Assembly: GCA_012959845.1 (NCBI GenBank)
Contig: DUCL01000092.1
Location: 1-27,438 of the forward strand
Length of the DNA: 27,438 bases
Direction of reading: 5' to 3'
DNA from: Candidatus Poseidoniales archaeon
GTDB lineage: Archaea; Thermoplasmatota; Poseidoniia; Poseidoniales; Poseidoniaceae
Shown: one piece after another, positions 7,446-15,753 of the stretch
Layout: every line of letters starts with the position of its first letter
Position numbering within the stretch: position 1 is the first letter of the stretch
The notes under the pieces: generated by a model
Databases searched by the model: none
What the model was told of the DNA's origin: nothing
What the model saw: the letters and a program-made list of their open reading frames with translations, nothing else
Program-made: the position numbers and the translations under genes

Positions 7446-8804
7446 ATGGTTGATGTGCCTGACGCTGGTAGTCGCGTCCATGTAGAGGTGGAAAGTCTCA
7501 ACGGCTCCACCACTATTGAAGGAATCGTATTACCGGCAGCATCTGCAGGTCACATTACAATAAAATTAGTTAATGGATATAATGCCAGTTATTCTATTGA
7601 CTCGATTACCAGTTTAGAAGTTATTGGAAATGTCGTTGAACAGCCTTCAACAATTGAGTCTGCTCAGCCAATTGTGAATGAATCTTTACCGACTGTAAGA
7701 ATTCTACACACCGGCGGAACTATTGCCAGCAAAGTCGATTATGCAACCGGCGCAGTAGTAGCAAGATTTGAGCCGGATGAATTAATTTCATCAATACCTG
7801 AACTAAAGAATATTGCAAATATTGAAGCCATAAAATTAGGCAATATGTTTTCAGATGATATGAGACCACAACACTGGAACAAAATCATAGAAGCATCAAG
7901 GCAGGCTTTCGCTGATGGAGTTGATGGAGTTGTCATTACTCAAGGAACCGATACACTCCACTACACCGCCGCTGCTCTTTCATTTTCATGGGCAGGTTCT
8001 GGTGGCAAAAGCCCAAGGCCAATTGCCATTGTTGGCTCGCAACGCTCTAGCGATAGAGGGTCTTCTGATGCTGCTGAAAATCTACTTGCTGCTGTACATT
8101 GGGCTGCAAATGCACCCTCCCCAATCGGTGGAGCAGGGGATTCAGTAGTCGTAGTAATGCATACCAGTTCAAATGATGGGGAATGTTCAGTCTATCCAGG
8201 AATTGGCGTTAGAAAGATGCATTCAACTCGCCGAGATGCATTCAAAGGAATTAATACGCAACCTCTTGCAATAATCAGTTCTAACAATGGTAAGCCTTCT
8301 CATCAATTAAATGAAGCATATTCTGCTGAATTGGAGTTGCCAAATACGAGAACGGTGACTTCCAAACCGGACAAATATGAAACGGAGATTCGTATTCCTC
8401 AGTTCATTGCCGGACCATGGCTAATCTCAGAACACATTGATGCAATTATGAATATTGGTTGCCAAGCAATCGTAATACATGGTACAGGTTTAGGACACCT
8501 CCCAATAGATGACCCTGAAGGCGATGCTCCAGAAAATCTATTGCTTTGGAGAAGTATTACAAGAGCAGTAAATCGTGAAGTCCCCGTAGTAATTGTCAAT
8601 CAATGCATTAGCGGACCTGTTGATATGAATGTATATTCGAAAGGGCGAAAACAAATAAAAATGGGGATTTTGGGTCATGGCATTATCGCACCTCCTGAAA
8701 CGGTTGTCGCAAAGCTACACTGGGCTCTTTCTAATGGCAAAAATATCAATTCAATTATCGCCGCTGATTTATGCGGAGAGGGGCGCGCAACCCTGATGGA
8801 ATGA
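7446..8804 (+). CDS. gatD: Glu-tRNA(Gln) amidotransferase subunit D
   Basis: This 452-residue protein is the asparaginase-like subunit of archaeal GatDE. It releases ammonia from glutamine or asparagine so that GatE can convert Glu-tRNA(Gln) to Gln-tRNA(Gln). An N-terminal beta-barrel (about 1-75) precedes the asparaginase core; that extra domain and the overall length separate GatD from plain L-asparaginases of about 330 residues. Core motifs are TGGTIASKVDY (about 89-99, with the catalytic Thr) and ITQGTDTLHYTA (about 164-175). Later conserved stretches include HGTGLGHLP and NQCISGPVDMNVY. GatE is not in the window. The next gene starts 37 bases downstream on the same strand, so co-transcription is plausible. 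The start rests on the GGAGGT site. Confidence 0.93.
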   Translation: MVDVPDAGSRVHVEVESLNGSTTIEGIVLPAASAGHITIKLVNGYNASYSIDSITSLEVIGNVVEQPSTIESAQPIVNESLPTVRILHTGGTIASKVDYATGAVVARFEPDELISSIPELKNIANIEAIKLGNMFSDDMRPQHWNKIIEASRQAFADGVDGVVITQGTDTLHYTAAALSFSWAGSGGKSPRPIAIVGSQRSSDRGSSDAAENLLAAVHWAANAPSPIGGAGDSVVVVMHTSSNDGECSVYPGIGVRKMHSTRRDAFKGINTQPLAIISSNNGKPSHQLNEAYSAELELPNTRTVTSKPDKYETEIRIPQFIAGPWLISEHIDAIMNIGCQAIVIHGTGLGHLPIDDPEGDAPENLLLWRSITRAVNREVPVVIVNQCISGPVDMNVYSKGRKQIKMGILGHGIIAPPETVVAKLHWALSNGKNINSIIAADLCGEGRATLME

Positions 8805-8841
8805 GCGCACCAATCAAGAACTGACAACGGGTGGGGTAAAC

Positions 8842-10404
8842 ATGGCAGACAAACAGAGCGAGGCTGTTGTCAATTTGCGCAGTATGCGTGAAAAGTCTCG
8901 CTTAGGAGGCGGTCTAAAGGCTCAAGAAGCAATTCGTGTTTCTGGAAGAGGTACTGCTAGAGATAGAATCAGTCTGCTTCTAGATGAAGGCTCTTTCATC
9001 GAAATAGATGCTTTCATCACTCACCGAACTACCGACCATGGAATGTTTATGCACCATACTCTTGGAGATGGAGTTGTTGCTGGGCATGGGACAATTAATG
9101 GAAGGAGAGTCTACTGTTTTTCTCAAGATTTTAGTGTTCATGGAGGTAGTATGGGTGAAATGCATGCCAAGAAAATCGCTAAGATTGTAGAGATGGCAGA
9201 CAAAGCAAAAACTCCAATTATTGGCATGTGGGATGGCGGAGGTCAAAGGGCTCAAGATGGAGTCAATGGCTTAGCAGGTACTGGTGAATTACTAGATCGC
9301 TTTGTTCAATGTAGTGGGCGTATTCCGATTATTAGTTTAGTATTGGGACCTGTTGTTGGCGTATCTGCCCTCGCAGCAAGTTTAGCAGATTTTACTATTT
9401 TAGGAGAAGAACATGGACAATTATTCCTCTCTTCACCGATTGAAACACCTGAGGTCATTTGTGGTGAAGTAGATGCCGCAGGATTGGGCGGAGCAAACCT
9501 TCACGCCTCTCGTTCTGGTATCGCTTGTCAAATTGCAAGCGATGAAGAAGATGCTTGTTTATTGGCAACTGAGATTCTATCCTATCTTCCAGACAACTGT
9601 ATGTGCGATGCACCATTTGAGCAAACTGCAGACCCGATTACAAGATTGAATACCAGTTTGGAGACACTTGTCCCTGATAATCCAAACAAGCCATATGATA
9701 TGGTCAAGGTTGTTGAAGAAATAGTAGACGATGGAATTTTTGTTGAATTATTTGAGGCATATGCTGATAATATAATTATTGGATTTGCGCGGTTGAATGG
9801 TATGCCTGTTGGAATCGTTGGTAATCAACCGAAGGTTTTAGCAGGATGTTTGGATATTGACGCATCGATAAAAGCTGCTCGATTCATTAGAACTTGTGAT
9901 GCCTTCAATATTCCATTAGTGACTTTTGAAGATGTACCTGGATTCCTTCCCGGCGTAGTTCAAGAATGGGGCGGGATTATTAGGCACGGTGCAAAATTAT
10001 TATTCGCATATGCTGAAGCAACGGTTCCAAAACTTACTTTGATCACAAGAAAGGCTTACGGTGGTGCATATTTGGCAATGTCATGTAAGCATTTACAGAG
10101 TGATTATAACGTTGCTTGGCCGACTGCAGAATTGGCAGTAATGGGTGCAGAAGGTGCGGTCAATGTTATTCATCGCAGAGAAATAAACGCAGTAGATGAC
10201 GAACATAAGGAAGAAGTTCGTCTTCGCTTAGTTTCCGAATACAAGAATAAGTTCGGAGACCCATATGTCGCTGCACGAAATGGATGGTTGGATGATGTTA
10301 TCGAGCCTGAGGAATCGAGGATGCGTTTATGCCGTGCATTGAATATTATCAAATCTAAGCGCGAATGGTCTCCACCTAAGAAACACGGCAATATTCCATT
10401 GTGA
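8842..10404 (+). CDS. Acyl-CoA carboxylase carboxyltransferase subunit (propionyl-/acetyl-CoA carboxylase beta, MmdA-like)
   Basis: This 520-residue crotonase-fold carboxyltransferase moves the carboxyl group from carboxybiotin to an acyl-CoA. Visible signatures are the N-terminal RLGGGLKAQEA...RGTARDRI segment, VYCFSQDFSVHGGSMGE, an oxyanion-region motif DGGGQRAQDGVNGLAG (usually SGGARIQEGV), LSSPIETPEV, and in the C-terminal half GFLPGVVQEWGGIIRHGAKL and TRKAYGGAYLAM. Length matches the PccB/AccB-type family. Substrate (acetyl-, propionyl- or methylmalonyl-CoA) cannot be assigned from sequence. The biotin carboxylase and biotin carrier are not in the window. A GGTGGGG ribosome binding site precedes the ATG. 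The stop is 3 bases from the convergent hydrolase-like gene. Confidence 0.92.
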   Translation: MADKQSEAVVNLRSMREKSRLGGGLKAQEAIRVSGRGTARDRISLLLDEGSFIEIDAFITHRTTDHGMFMHHTLGDGVVAGHGTINGRRVYCFSQDFSVHGGSMGEMHAKKIAKIVEMADKAKTPIIGMWDGGGQRAQDGVNGLAGTGELLDRFVQCSGRIPIISLVLGPVVGVSALAASLADFTILGEEHGQLFLSSPIETPEVICGEVDAAGLGGANLHASRSGIACQIASDEEDACLLATEILSYLPDNCMCDAPFEQTADPITRLNTSLETLVPDNPNKPYDMVKVVEEIVDDGIFVELFEAYADNIIIGFARLNGMPVGIVGNQPKVLAGCLDIDASIKAARFIRTCDAFNIPLVTFEDVPGFLPGVVQEWGGIIRHGAKLLFAYAEATVPKLTLITRKAYGGAYLAMSCKHLQSDYNVAWPTAELAVMGAEGAVNVIHRREINAVDDEHKEEVRLRLVSEYKNKFGDPYVAARNGWLDDVIEPEESRMRLCRALNIIKSKREWSPPKKHGNIPL

Positions 10405-10407
10405 GAC

Positions 10408-13203
10408 TCATATTTTCTTCGCTCTTGCTAGCAGGCCGGTTGAACCTGTTTCTGAATCACTTTCTGAATCCTTTTCTTCATCATTATCTGATATATCATT
10501 ACCGACTTCTTGTTCTACATCCAGTGATTCCTGGCGGAGTAAGTGCGCATTAGAATTCGAATTCTTGTTGATGAATATCACAAGTGCAATGATTAGTAAT
10601 ATTCCCACCATTGCGATTATCATTTCATTAGAAATAGAATCACTTTGAATGTTTTCAGATTCTTCAGCAGGTGGCTTGAGATTCATGTCCAAGGTATATT
10701 CTATTCCGACTGTTTGATTTAATTCTAAGTCAGTGACGCGAATAGTGATTGTAATATTCCCATCGTGCTGTTGTGGCAATACGAGCATTGTAACACATTT
10801 GGATATGTGATTAGTTTCATCATTATTACATGATGAAGTGACATTCTGTGAAATGTTTTCAAGATAGAAAGTAACATCTGCTGATAGTTCTTCATCCAAA
10901 TCAATGAGGTCCCATTGAACTGTAGCAGCCGTTTTGTCAATCAGATTTACATTGCCAATCGTAATAGTAGGCAAATCTGGTTGGGGATTGATTGTTACAT
11001 TTAATGTTGCAGAATAATGGCTATTTCCATCGCTGACATTCAGATTTTGAGAATTACAAATTCCATATTTATCTGGTTTCATATTGATCAATAAGTCATT
11101 GCCAGCGATGACAAAATTGCATTTAGAAGATTCAATACCCTCAATCGACCAAGTCAACGGGTCATCATCAATATCATAAGCAAAATCACGCAAATCTAGA
11201 ACCATTGATTCGTCTTCTGTAGCATTAATGTCCCATGCGGTGTTATTGGTCACCAATATGTCGTCAACCGCTAGTACATTTATAGGAATATCTAGGTTTA
11301 ATGCGGGATTAAAACCATCTCCAACCAGCATATGAATCACTACTGCACCATTTTGATTTGCAAGTGGTGTAATTGTTACGAAACCATCTGCAATGTTTAC
11401 TGAAACTGGGCCTAATTGTGAAGATGCATTGGTATTGATTAGGCCAGCAATTTCCTCACCTTCCGGGTCAAAAACATATTCAGATAAATTCAATATAACC
11501 GGTGCTGAATCTTCATCCATCACCTGCAATGGTATATTTTTAATCAAAATAGCAGGGTCATCAACTGGCATTACGCGCAGTGTTATTTCTGCTGTTGCTT
11601 CGTCAATAGTTTGACCACCCGCACTTAATTCAAGCCTTAGATTATTCAGGCCAGTCCATTCTTCATCTAAACTATGGAACACAGTAAATCCGAGGCTATC
11701 AGAATCAATTTGGAAGTGGAAATGTTGGGAGTTTTGGCCAACTAATGTTGCATTTTCAACAAATACACTCTGTCCATCAGGGTCATACGCTATTAGACCA
11801 TTTTCAACATGAGTGCTACCTCTTTGAGGAATGTCGATAATTGCAGGTGGAGTCAATACAACCAATGGTGAATCTGTTCTAATAATGTTCAGGTGTCTAT
11901 GAGAAGGAGCCCCTTCAACATATACGCTAATTGTCAAACGATTCTGCCCCGGTTGAACATCAGCCATTGGGAATAAACAAATTGCCACACCACCACTGTT
12001 AATTTGTCCGAGGGTTGTATTTTCTGCGGAATCAATAGCACAATTCACAGTTACATTCCATTCACTGGGCAACTGTGAATAATTTAATCCATTACGTAAA
12101 GTCCAATCCATTTTCAAATTCACTGTATCTTCTGGACCCATCGATTCATTATTATTAGGCACCGACCAAATAGCACCAACTTTGAGCCAATCTGCAGAAG
12201 ACAGATTTTCAACAACATAAGAATCTGGGTCGGCGACAATACTTGATGAGACCGGCCTATTGAAAGCATCACGGAAACGACTGTGATCTCCCCTTAATGC
12301 TGCATCCAAATAGGCAACAATATGAGTTGCACTCAAATCCAATTGTGCCTCTTTACTCATTGTAGCATCACCATCATCATTTTCAAAAATTGAAGTTGTG
12401 TCCTGGAATTGGTAGTGATTTGCACCCAATAAGTGCATCAATTGCCATGAAAAATCTTTGATTGTGTGAAGTCTGGTTATTGCATCCGATGCAGGAGCAA
12501 CTTCATCGGTAGTTCCAGTAATGAAGAATCCTGTATTTGGTGCAGGCGCCTGCCAATCCGTTGTTGAGAATGCTCCAACTTGTTGATTCCATGAAGAAAA
12601 GTCGGCACCGACTGCAAATATTCCGCTCGGCCCATGTGTTGTATTTCCATTATCGCTTGCTAGCCAATTTGGATAGAGTGATGTTGCGGTCATTGCTCCA
12701 ACTCCATGACCGGCAAGCGCCCAGTGATTTACATCGATATTACCAAATCCTCCTAAAATTACAGAGTGGGAGTTATTTGTGTCATTCATCAATTCAAGTG
12801 CTGTTTGGGCAATCTCAATTCCTTCCGAAAGGTCGTTAGAGTCCTGCATTTCTTGTGTTACCAATACAATGTAACCGCGTTTTACGATTTTACTTGTCAA
12901 TTCCATATAACCATCTTGTGCCTCACCATCTGAACCAAAAAAGAGGACCCAAGGGAATGGACCATTACCGGCCATTTCATCATCGCTCCCACCTATCATC
13001 GCAGGATATATCATCTCAAAACCTTGTGAATTAGGTCCGAAACCAATGCTGATATCACTCCAGCCAATTGGGAAATCAACACCTTCATGTGTTGGCTCAA
13101 AATTATCGTCCTCTTGTAATAATGAAGCGCTAACGAGGGGAAATAATGCCGAAAACATCAGCATTGATAAAATGAATAATGATGATTTTTCAATTCCTCT
13201 CAT
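10408..13203 (-). CDS. Secreted, membrane-anchored alpha/beta-hydrolase-like protein with Ig/cadherin-like repeats; nucleophile Ser replaced by Gly
   Basis: The protein has 931 residues from ATG 13203. A signal peptide (about 1-27, ending FPLVSA) leads into a dienelactone/chlorophyllase-type alpha/beta hydrolase fold (about 35-315). The nucleophile elbow reads AGHGVGA, with Gly167 (codon GGA at 12703-12705) where family members have Ser. The likely acid Asp233 (GTTDEVAP) and His263 (GANHYQF) are retained. Several beta-sandwich modules follow, at least two cadherin/tandem-95-like (MDEDSAPVILNLSEY, ATEDESMVLDLRDFAYD). The C-terminus has one TM helix (MIIAMVGILLIIALVIFI) and an acidic cytoplasmic tail. 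It is thus an ectoprotein anchored at its C-terminus. Classical Ser-hydrolase activity is doubtful; a binding or pseudoenzyme role is inference. The TTG at 13221 is a poor start because it lies inside the promoter palindrome. Confidence 0.85.
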   Translation of the reverse strand: MRGIEKSSLFILSMLMFSALFPLVSASLLQEDDNFEPTHEGVDFPIGWSDISIGFGPNSQGFEMIYPAMIGGSDDEMAGNGPFPWVLFFGSDGEAQDGYMELTSKIVKRGYIVLVTQEMQDSNDLSEGIEIAQTALELMNDTNNSHSVILGGFGNIDVNHWALAGHGVGAMTATSLYPNWLASDNGNTTHGPSGIFAVGADFSSWNQQVGAFSTTDWQAPAPNTGFFITGTTDEVAPASDAITRLHTIKDFSWQLMHLLGANHYQFQDTTSIFENDDGDATMSKEAQLDLSATHIVAYLDAALRGDHSRFRDAFNRPVSSSIVADPDSYVVENLSSADWLKVGAIWSVPNNNESMGPEDTVNLKMDWTLRNGLNYSQLPSEWNVTVNCAIDSAENTTLGQINSGGVAICLFPMADVQPGQNRLTISVYVEGAPSHRHLNIIRTDSPLVVLTPPAIIDIPQRGSTHVENGLIAYDPDGQSVFVENATLVGQNSQHFHFQIDSDSLGFTVFHSLDEEWTGLNNLRLELSAGGQTIDEATAEITLRVMPVDDPAILIKNIPLQVMDEDSAPVILNLSEYVFDPEGEEIAGLINTNASSQLGPVSVNIADGFVTITPLANQNGAVVIHMLVGDGFNPALNLDIPINVLAVDDILVTNNTAWDINATEDESMVLDLRDFAYDIDDDPLTWSIEGIESSKCNFVIAGNDLLINMKPDKYGICNSQNLNVSDGNSHYSATLNVTINPQPDLPTITIGNVNLIDKTAATVQWDLIDLDEELSADVTFYLENISQNVTSSCNNDETNHISKCVTMLVLPQQHDGNITITIRVTDLELNQTVGIEYTLDMNLKPPAEESENIQSDSISNEMIIAMVGILLIIALVIFINKNSNSNAHLLRQESLDVEQEVGNDISDNDEEKDSESDSETGSTGLLARAKKI

Positions 13204-13205
13204 AC

Positions 13206-13221
13206 TTGCCACATGTGGCAA
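13206..13221. promoter_or_regulatory. 16-bp perfect palindrome between TATA box and start codon (candidate operator)
   Basis: TTGCCACATGTGGCAA is a perfect palindrome with no spacer. It lies directly between a TATA-like box (13222-13228) and the ATG at 13203 of the hydrolase-like gene. A dimeric regulator bound here would block transcription initiation, as known archaeal repressors do when sited downstream of TATA. The regulator is not identified. Confidence 0.55.
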
Positions 13222-13228
13222 CTATAAG
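13222..13228 (-). promoter_or_regulatory. TATA-like box of the hydrolase-like gene
   Basis: CTTATAG on the minus strand is centred about 22 bp upstream of ATG 13203. It predicts a transcript that starts at or next to the ATG, supporting a leaderless or near-leaderless mRNA and arguing against the TTG start at 13221. Confidence 0.45.
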
Positions 13229-13249
13229 CCATAGTTCTTTGAATCTTCG

Positions 13250-14308
13250 TCAATTTGCGTATGATTCAAGCACTGCTTCAGCATATGCTAACTTTGTCAG
13301 CAACAATCCAATCGATGGCAACATATCGCCTAAATGTGGTGCCCAAAAATTTGACCAGCATTCTAAATGTTGAGACACAAGCAACCAGCGACCATCAAAT
13401 GGCCCTTCTGCCAACATCTCAATTCTTTCTTCAGCAGTACCTTGCATAAGCGTGTATGGTGCTTTGAAAACAAATTTTGCCTTGTCATGGATTCTTATTA
13501 CATCTTGAATTTCACCAATATCGCTACCATCAAAGTTAATGAAAGCATCTATTTTTCCAGAGTATTCTTTGCTATTAATCCACTCACCTTCAGGAAGTGG
13601 GCGCCGCCCTTCTATCGCAATTACCTTTCCACCCGAATTAATCCATTCATAGGCAGTGCTACGAGCAGCGCCACCTCCACCAAGTATTGCTATTACTGCT
13701 CCATCTGCAACATCGACGCCATGATAATCTGCAATAGAAACTACACCTAATCCGTCAAATGTACCACAAAACCAACCTTGCCCATCCCATCTGAGACAAT
13801 TTACTGATTTAATTTCCATAGAATTGTCAATTGAATTTACCGCATTACTAACCAATGTATGTTTCAATGGCGCGGTTAGGTTTATCCAAACCTCTTCTCT
13901 CAATGCTGATTTAGGTAGTTTTGAATTACCTACTGATTTCATCTTATCCGATATTTCTTGTATTTGTAATTCTAAACTCTTGTTAGTTTTTGATTCCAAT
14001 AGCACTGAACAATCGAGAACTTCTCTTGAAGCTTCAACCGCCTTTTCTAATAACGCAGTTGTTCTATATTTTCCGAATGGTGCCCCAGTCCATTTCCATG
14101 GTAGTGAGTTTGGCATTGAACCTGCGTATCCCCATGCAAGTGCATCCTCAATCACCGTGGTTTCGACTAAATCTAACTTTAATAATTTGAAATCTGCTGA
14201 CACTTTTTGTTTTATTGAACTAATATGATCATGCACAATAGCCAATAGCAGGGGGGATAATGACTGTTCCACAGGAGAGCCTGCTATCGCATAACGTATT
14301 CCTGCCAC
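13250..14308 (-). CDS. aroE: Shikimate dehydrogenase, divergent form with a large N-terminal-half insertion
   Basis: AroE reduces 3-dehydroshikimate to shikimate with NADPH in aromatic amino-acid synthesis. Recognised features are AIAGSPVEQSLSP (7-19; the usual H before SLSP is Q), NLTAPLKHT (143-151) with catalytic Lys149, GTFDGLGVV (182-190) with Asp185 in the NTD-G position, a glycine-rich nucleotide loop ILGGGGAARST (208-218), and a C-terminal SQHLECW with the conserved Gln313. At 352 residues it exceeds the usual 270-290. The excess lies between about 50 and 140 and includes a Trp/Pro-rich stretch and a Lys/Glu-rich helical stretch. The start is GTG 14308. The downstream hydrolase-like gene begins 46 bases after the stop with its own promoter, so the two are probably separate transcription units. 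The catalytic pair is intact, so activity is likely. Confidence 0.85.
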   Translation of the reverse strand: MAGIRYAIAGSPVEQSLSPLLLAIVHDHISSIKQKVSADFKLLKLDLVETTVIEDALAWGYAGSMPNSLPWKWTGAPFGKYRTTALLEKAVEASREVLDCSVLLESKTNKSLELQIQEISDKMKSVGNSKLPKSALREEVWINLTAPLKHTLVSNAVNSIDNSMEIKSVNCLRWDGQGWFCGTFDGLGVVSIADYHGVDVADGAVIAILGGGGAARSTAYEWINSGGKVIAIEGRRPLPEGEWINSKEYSGKIDAFINFDGSDIGEIQDVIRIHDKAKFVFKAPYTLMQGTAEERIEMLAEGPFDGRWLLVSQHLECWSNFWAPHLGDMLPSIGLLLTKLAYAEAVLESYAN

Positions 14309-14404
14309 GAATATACACAGTGAGGGTAGTTATTGAAACTTGTTCGCTTACAATATCCAAAAAAACGGGCGAGGATTCAATAATGAGTAAACACAGGGGC
14401 TAAT

Positions 14405-14779
14405 ATGCAAGATATCAAGTTCAAGGCGGAAAAATCCACCATCGGCATGTTAACTGGTGCGCTTGGATTATACATGACCGCTGCGATGTGGTTTGAATTT
14501 AATGAGGCTTTGGGATTTTATCTCGGACCTAGTTTGGGAGTGATAATCGGTACTATTGTTTTTTTAATATACCAATCCAACAAAAATGTGAAAGAATTTT
14601 CATTGGGGGGAAATTACGATACTTCTGAACGTACAGCGGGTGTTGAGCAGGCCGATGGTAGAGTGTATCAAACCGATGGCCATATAGAACCGGGAAGAAA
14701 TGCTGTAGGATATATTGCCATAATATATGTCATCATCATTATTCTCAGTGAATTAACTTGGTCAAATTTGATTATTTGA
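14405..14779 (+). CDS. Small three-TM membrane protein at the head of the flotillin operon
   Basis: This 124-residue protein has a short basic N-terminus, hydrophobic segments near 13-30, 36-56 and 101-117, and a soluble loop between the second and third (about 57-98). The loop contains GRVYQTDGHIEPG, which resembles GKVYQTIYPGDSG in the NfeD-like protein two genes downstream; whether that reflects homology cannot be judged by eye. AGGGGC lies 5 bases before the ATG. A 6-codon minicistron (14383-14403) ends one base before this start. The gene is followed after 9 bases by the next small membrane protein. Function is unknown; a role with flotillin/NfeD is inferred from the operon. Confidence 0.75.
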   Translation: MQDIKFKAEKSTIGMLTGALGLYMTAAMWFEFNEALGFYLGPSLGVIIGTIVFLIYQSNKNVKEFSLGGNYDTSERTAGVEQADGRVYQTDGHIEPGRNAVGYIAIIYVIIIILSELTWSNLII

Positions 14780-14788
14780 GGTCATATA

Positions 14789-15043
14789 ATGTCAGGCCTA
14801 CTTGATGTTTTCATGATGAAGGAAAGAGTGAATGACGGTTCAAATCCCATCTTGATCGTCTTAGAAAAAGCTTCGATGATGTTGTCACTATTTATTATTG
14901 GAACTATTGGTTATGGATTAAAACTCCCTGGTTGGGGAATTGGGGTACTAGTTGGCGCTAGTTTGGGCCCTGTGGTGTATATTCATTACTACATATTATA
15001 CATTAGACCTCTAAAAAAGAGGGGCAACATTGATGGCAAATAA
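14789..15043 (+). CDS. Small two-TM membrane protein in the flotillin operon
   Basis: This 84-residue protein has two hydrophobic segments (about 25-44 and 49-70) flanked by charged ends, including a basic C-terminus RPLKKRGNIDGK. A GAGGT ribosome binding site lies just before the ATG. It sits 9 bases after the previous gene and 26 bases before the NfeD-like gene, so the four genes form a unit. No domain family is recognised. The second segment (GVLVGASLGPVVY) resembles GFYLGPSLGVIIGT in the preceding protein, suggesting the two could be distant paralogues. Confidence 0.7.
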   Translation: MSGLLDVFMMKERVNDGSNPILIVLEKASMMLSLFIIGTIGYGLKLPGWGIGVLVGASLGPVVYIHYYILYIRPLKKRGNIDGK

Positions 15044-15069
15044 CTAATCTCACAGATTGAGGCGGAAAT

Positions 15070-15699
15070 ATGAGTGGACTCTTTTCTTCAATATTAGGAT
15101 TTTTAGGCTTAGAAGCCATTACTGGCGTAGACTTATTATTTGCAGGTTCTGCAATTGTGGGCACTATACTATTTTTGATATATTTTGTTCTGGTTCTAGT
15201 TGGCGGTGTTGCGGATGGGGCAATGGATGCTTTAGGCTTTGACATTGACTTGGATGTCGGGGCTGAAGGAATATTCCATATGCTAACAATACAAGGATTA
15301 CTGAGTTTCATGATGATGTTTGGTATTTTTGGACTAGGTGTTTCTCAATCAAATGATAATGTATTGTACGCAATTGGTGCAGGTACAATCGCCGGTATAG
15401 GCTCTATGTGGGTTATTGGTAAAGTATTCCAATTGATGAAAAGTTTAGAGACCGATGGTACTGTAAAATATCACGAAGCAATAGGGGCTAAAGGAAAAGT
15501 GTATCAAACAATTTACCCTGGAGATTCTGGTCAAGTTCAAGTAGAATTCACTGGAGCCCTTAGAACTGTCTCCGCAGTTAGCCAAAATGAAAAGGAAGAA
15601 ATAAAAACTGGAAAATTCATTCAAGTGGTTGACCACATTGGTGAAACTCTAATTGTAAAAGCAATTTCAGTCACTGTTTCTAATGATTCTGAAGAATAA
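15070..15699 (+). CDS. NfeD-like membrane protein with C-terminal OB-fold
   Basis: This 209-residue protein is of the short NfeD (NfeD1b/YuaF-like) type, which partners flotillins in membrane microdomain organisation. Hydrophobic segments lie near 22-48, 78-97 and 101-119. The cytoplasmic C-terminal OB-fold (about 135-205) has GAKGKVYQTIYPGDSGQVQV and FIQVVDHIGETLIVKAI, typical NfeD strands. There is no serine protease (ClpP-like) domain as in long NfeD. GAGGCGG precedes the ATG. Flotillin follows immediately downstream, the classic nfeD-floT arrangement. Confidence 0.87.
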   Translation: MSGLFSSILGFLGLEAITGVDLLFAGSAIVGTILFLIYFVLVLVGGVADGAMDALGFDIDLDVGAEGIFHMLTIQGLLSFMMMFGIFGLGVSQSNDNVLYAIGAGTIAGIGSMWVIGKVFQLMKSLETDGTVKYHEAIGAKGKVYQTIYPGDSGQVQVEFTGALRTVSAVSQNEKEEIKTGKFIQVVDHIGETLIVKAISVTVSNDSEE

Positions 15700-15741
15700 G
15701 GTTCAACATAATCGGGTCAAGACTCATAAAGGAGTGCTTGC

Positions 15742-15753
15742 ATGGCTGTATGA
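15742..15753 (+). other. Three-codon minicistron (M-A-V-stop) overlapping the flotillin start as ATGA
   Basis: A GGAG motif (15731-15734) is 7 bases upstream of an ATG (15742) that opens the frame ATG GCT GTA TGA. Its stop overlaps the flotillin ATG at 15750 by ATGA. The ribosome binding site is therefore spaced ideally for the minicistron and poorly for flotillin itself. This suggests translational coupling by termination-reinitiation, or a mis-set start. Confidence 0.4.

Noticed and set aside
7446..8804. Plain type I/II L-asparaginase
   Set aside because: The extra N-terminal beta-barrel and the length of 452 residues fit GatD better than a stand-alone asparaginase.
13203..13221. TTG at 13221 as start of the hydrolase-like protein
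   Set aside because: It falls inside the promoter palindrome and would sit upstream of the predicted transcription start; the ATG at 13203 begins a proper signal peptide.
13824..14228. 134-codon plus-strand frame inside aroE
   Set aside because: It is antisense to the catalytic part of AroE and has no recognisable domain or ribosome binding site.
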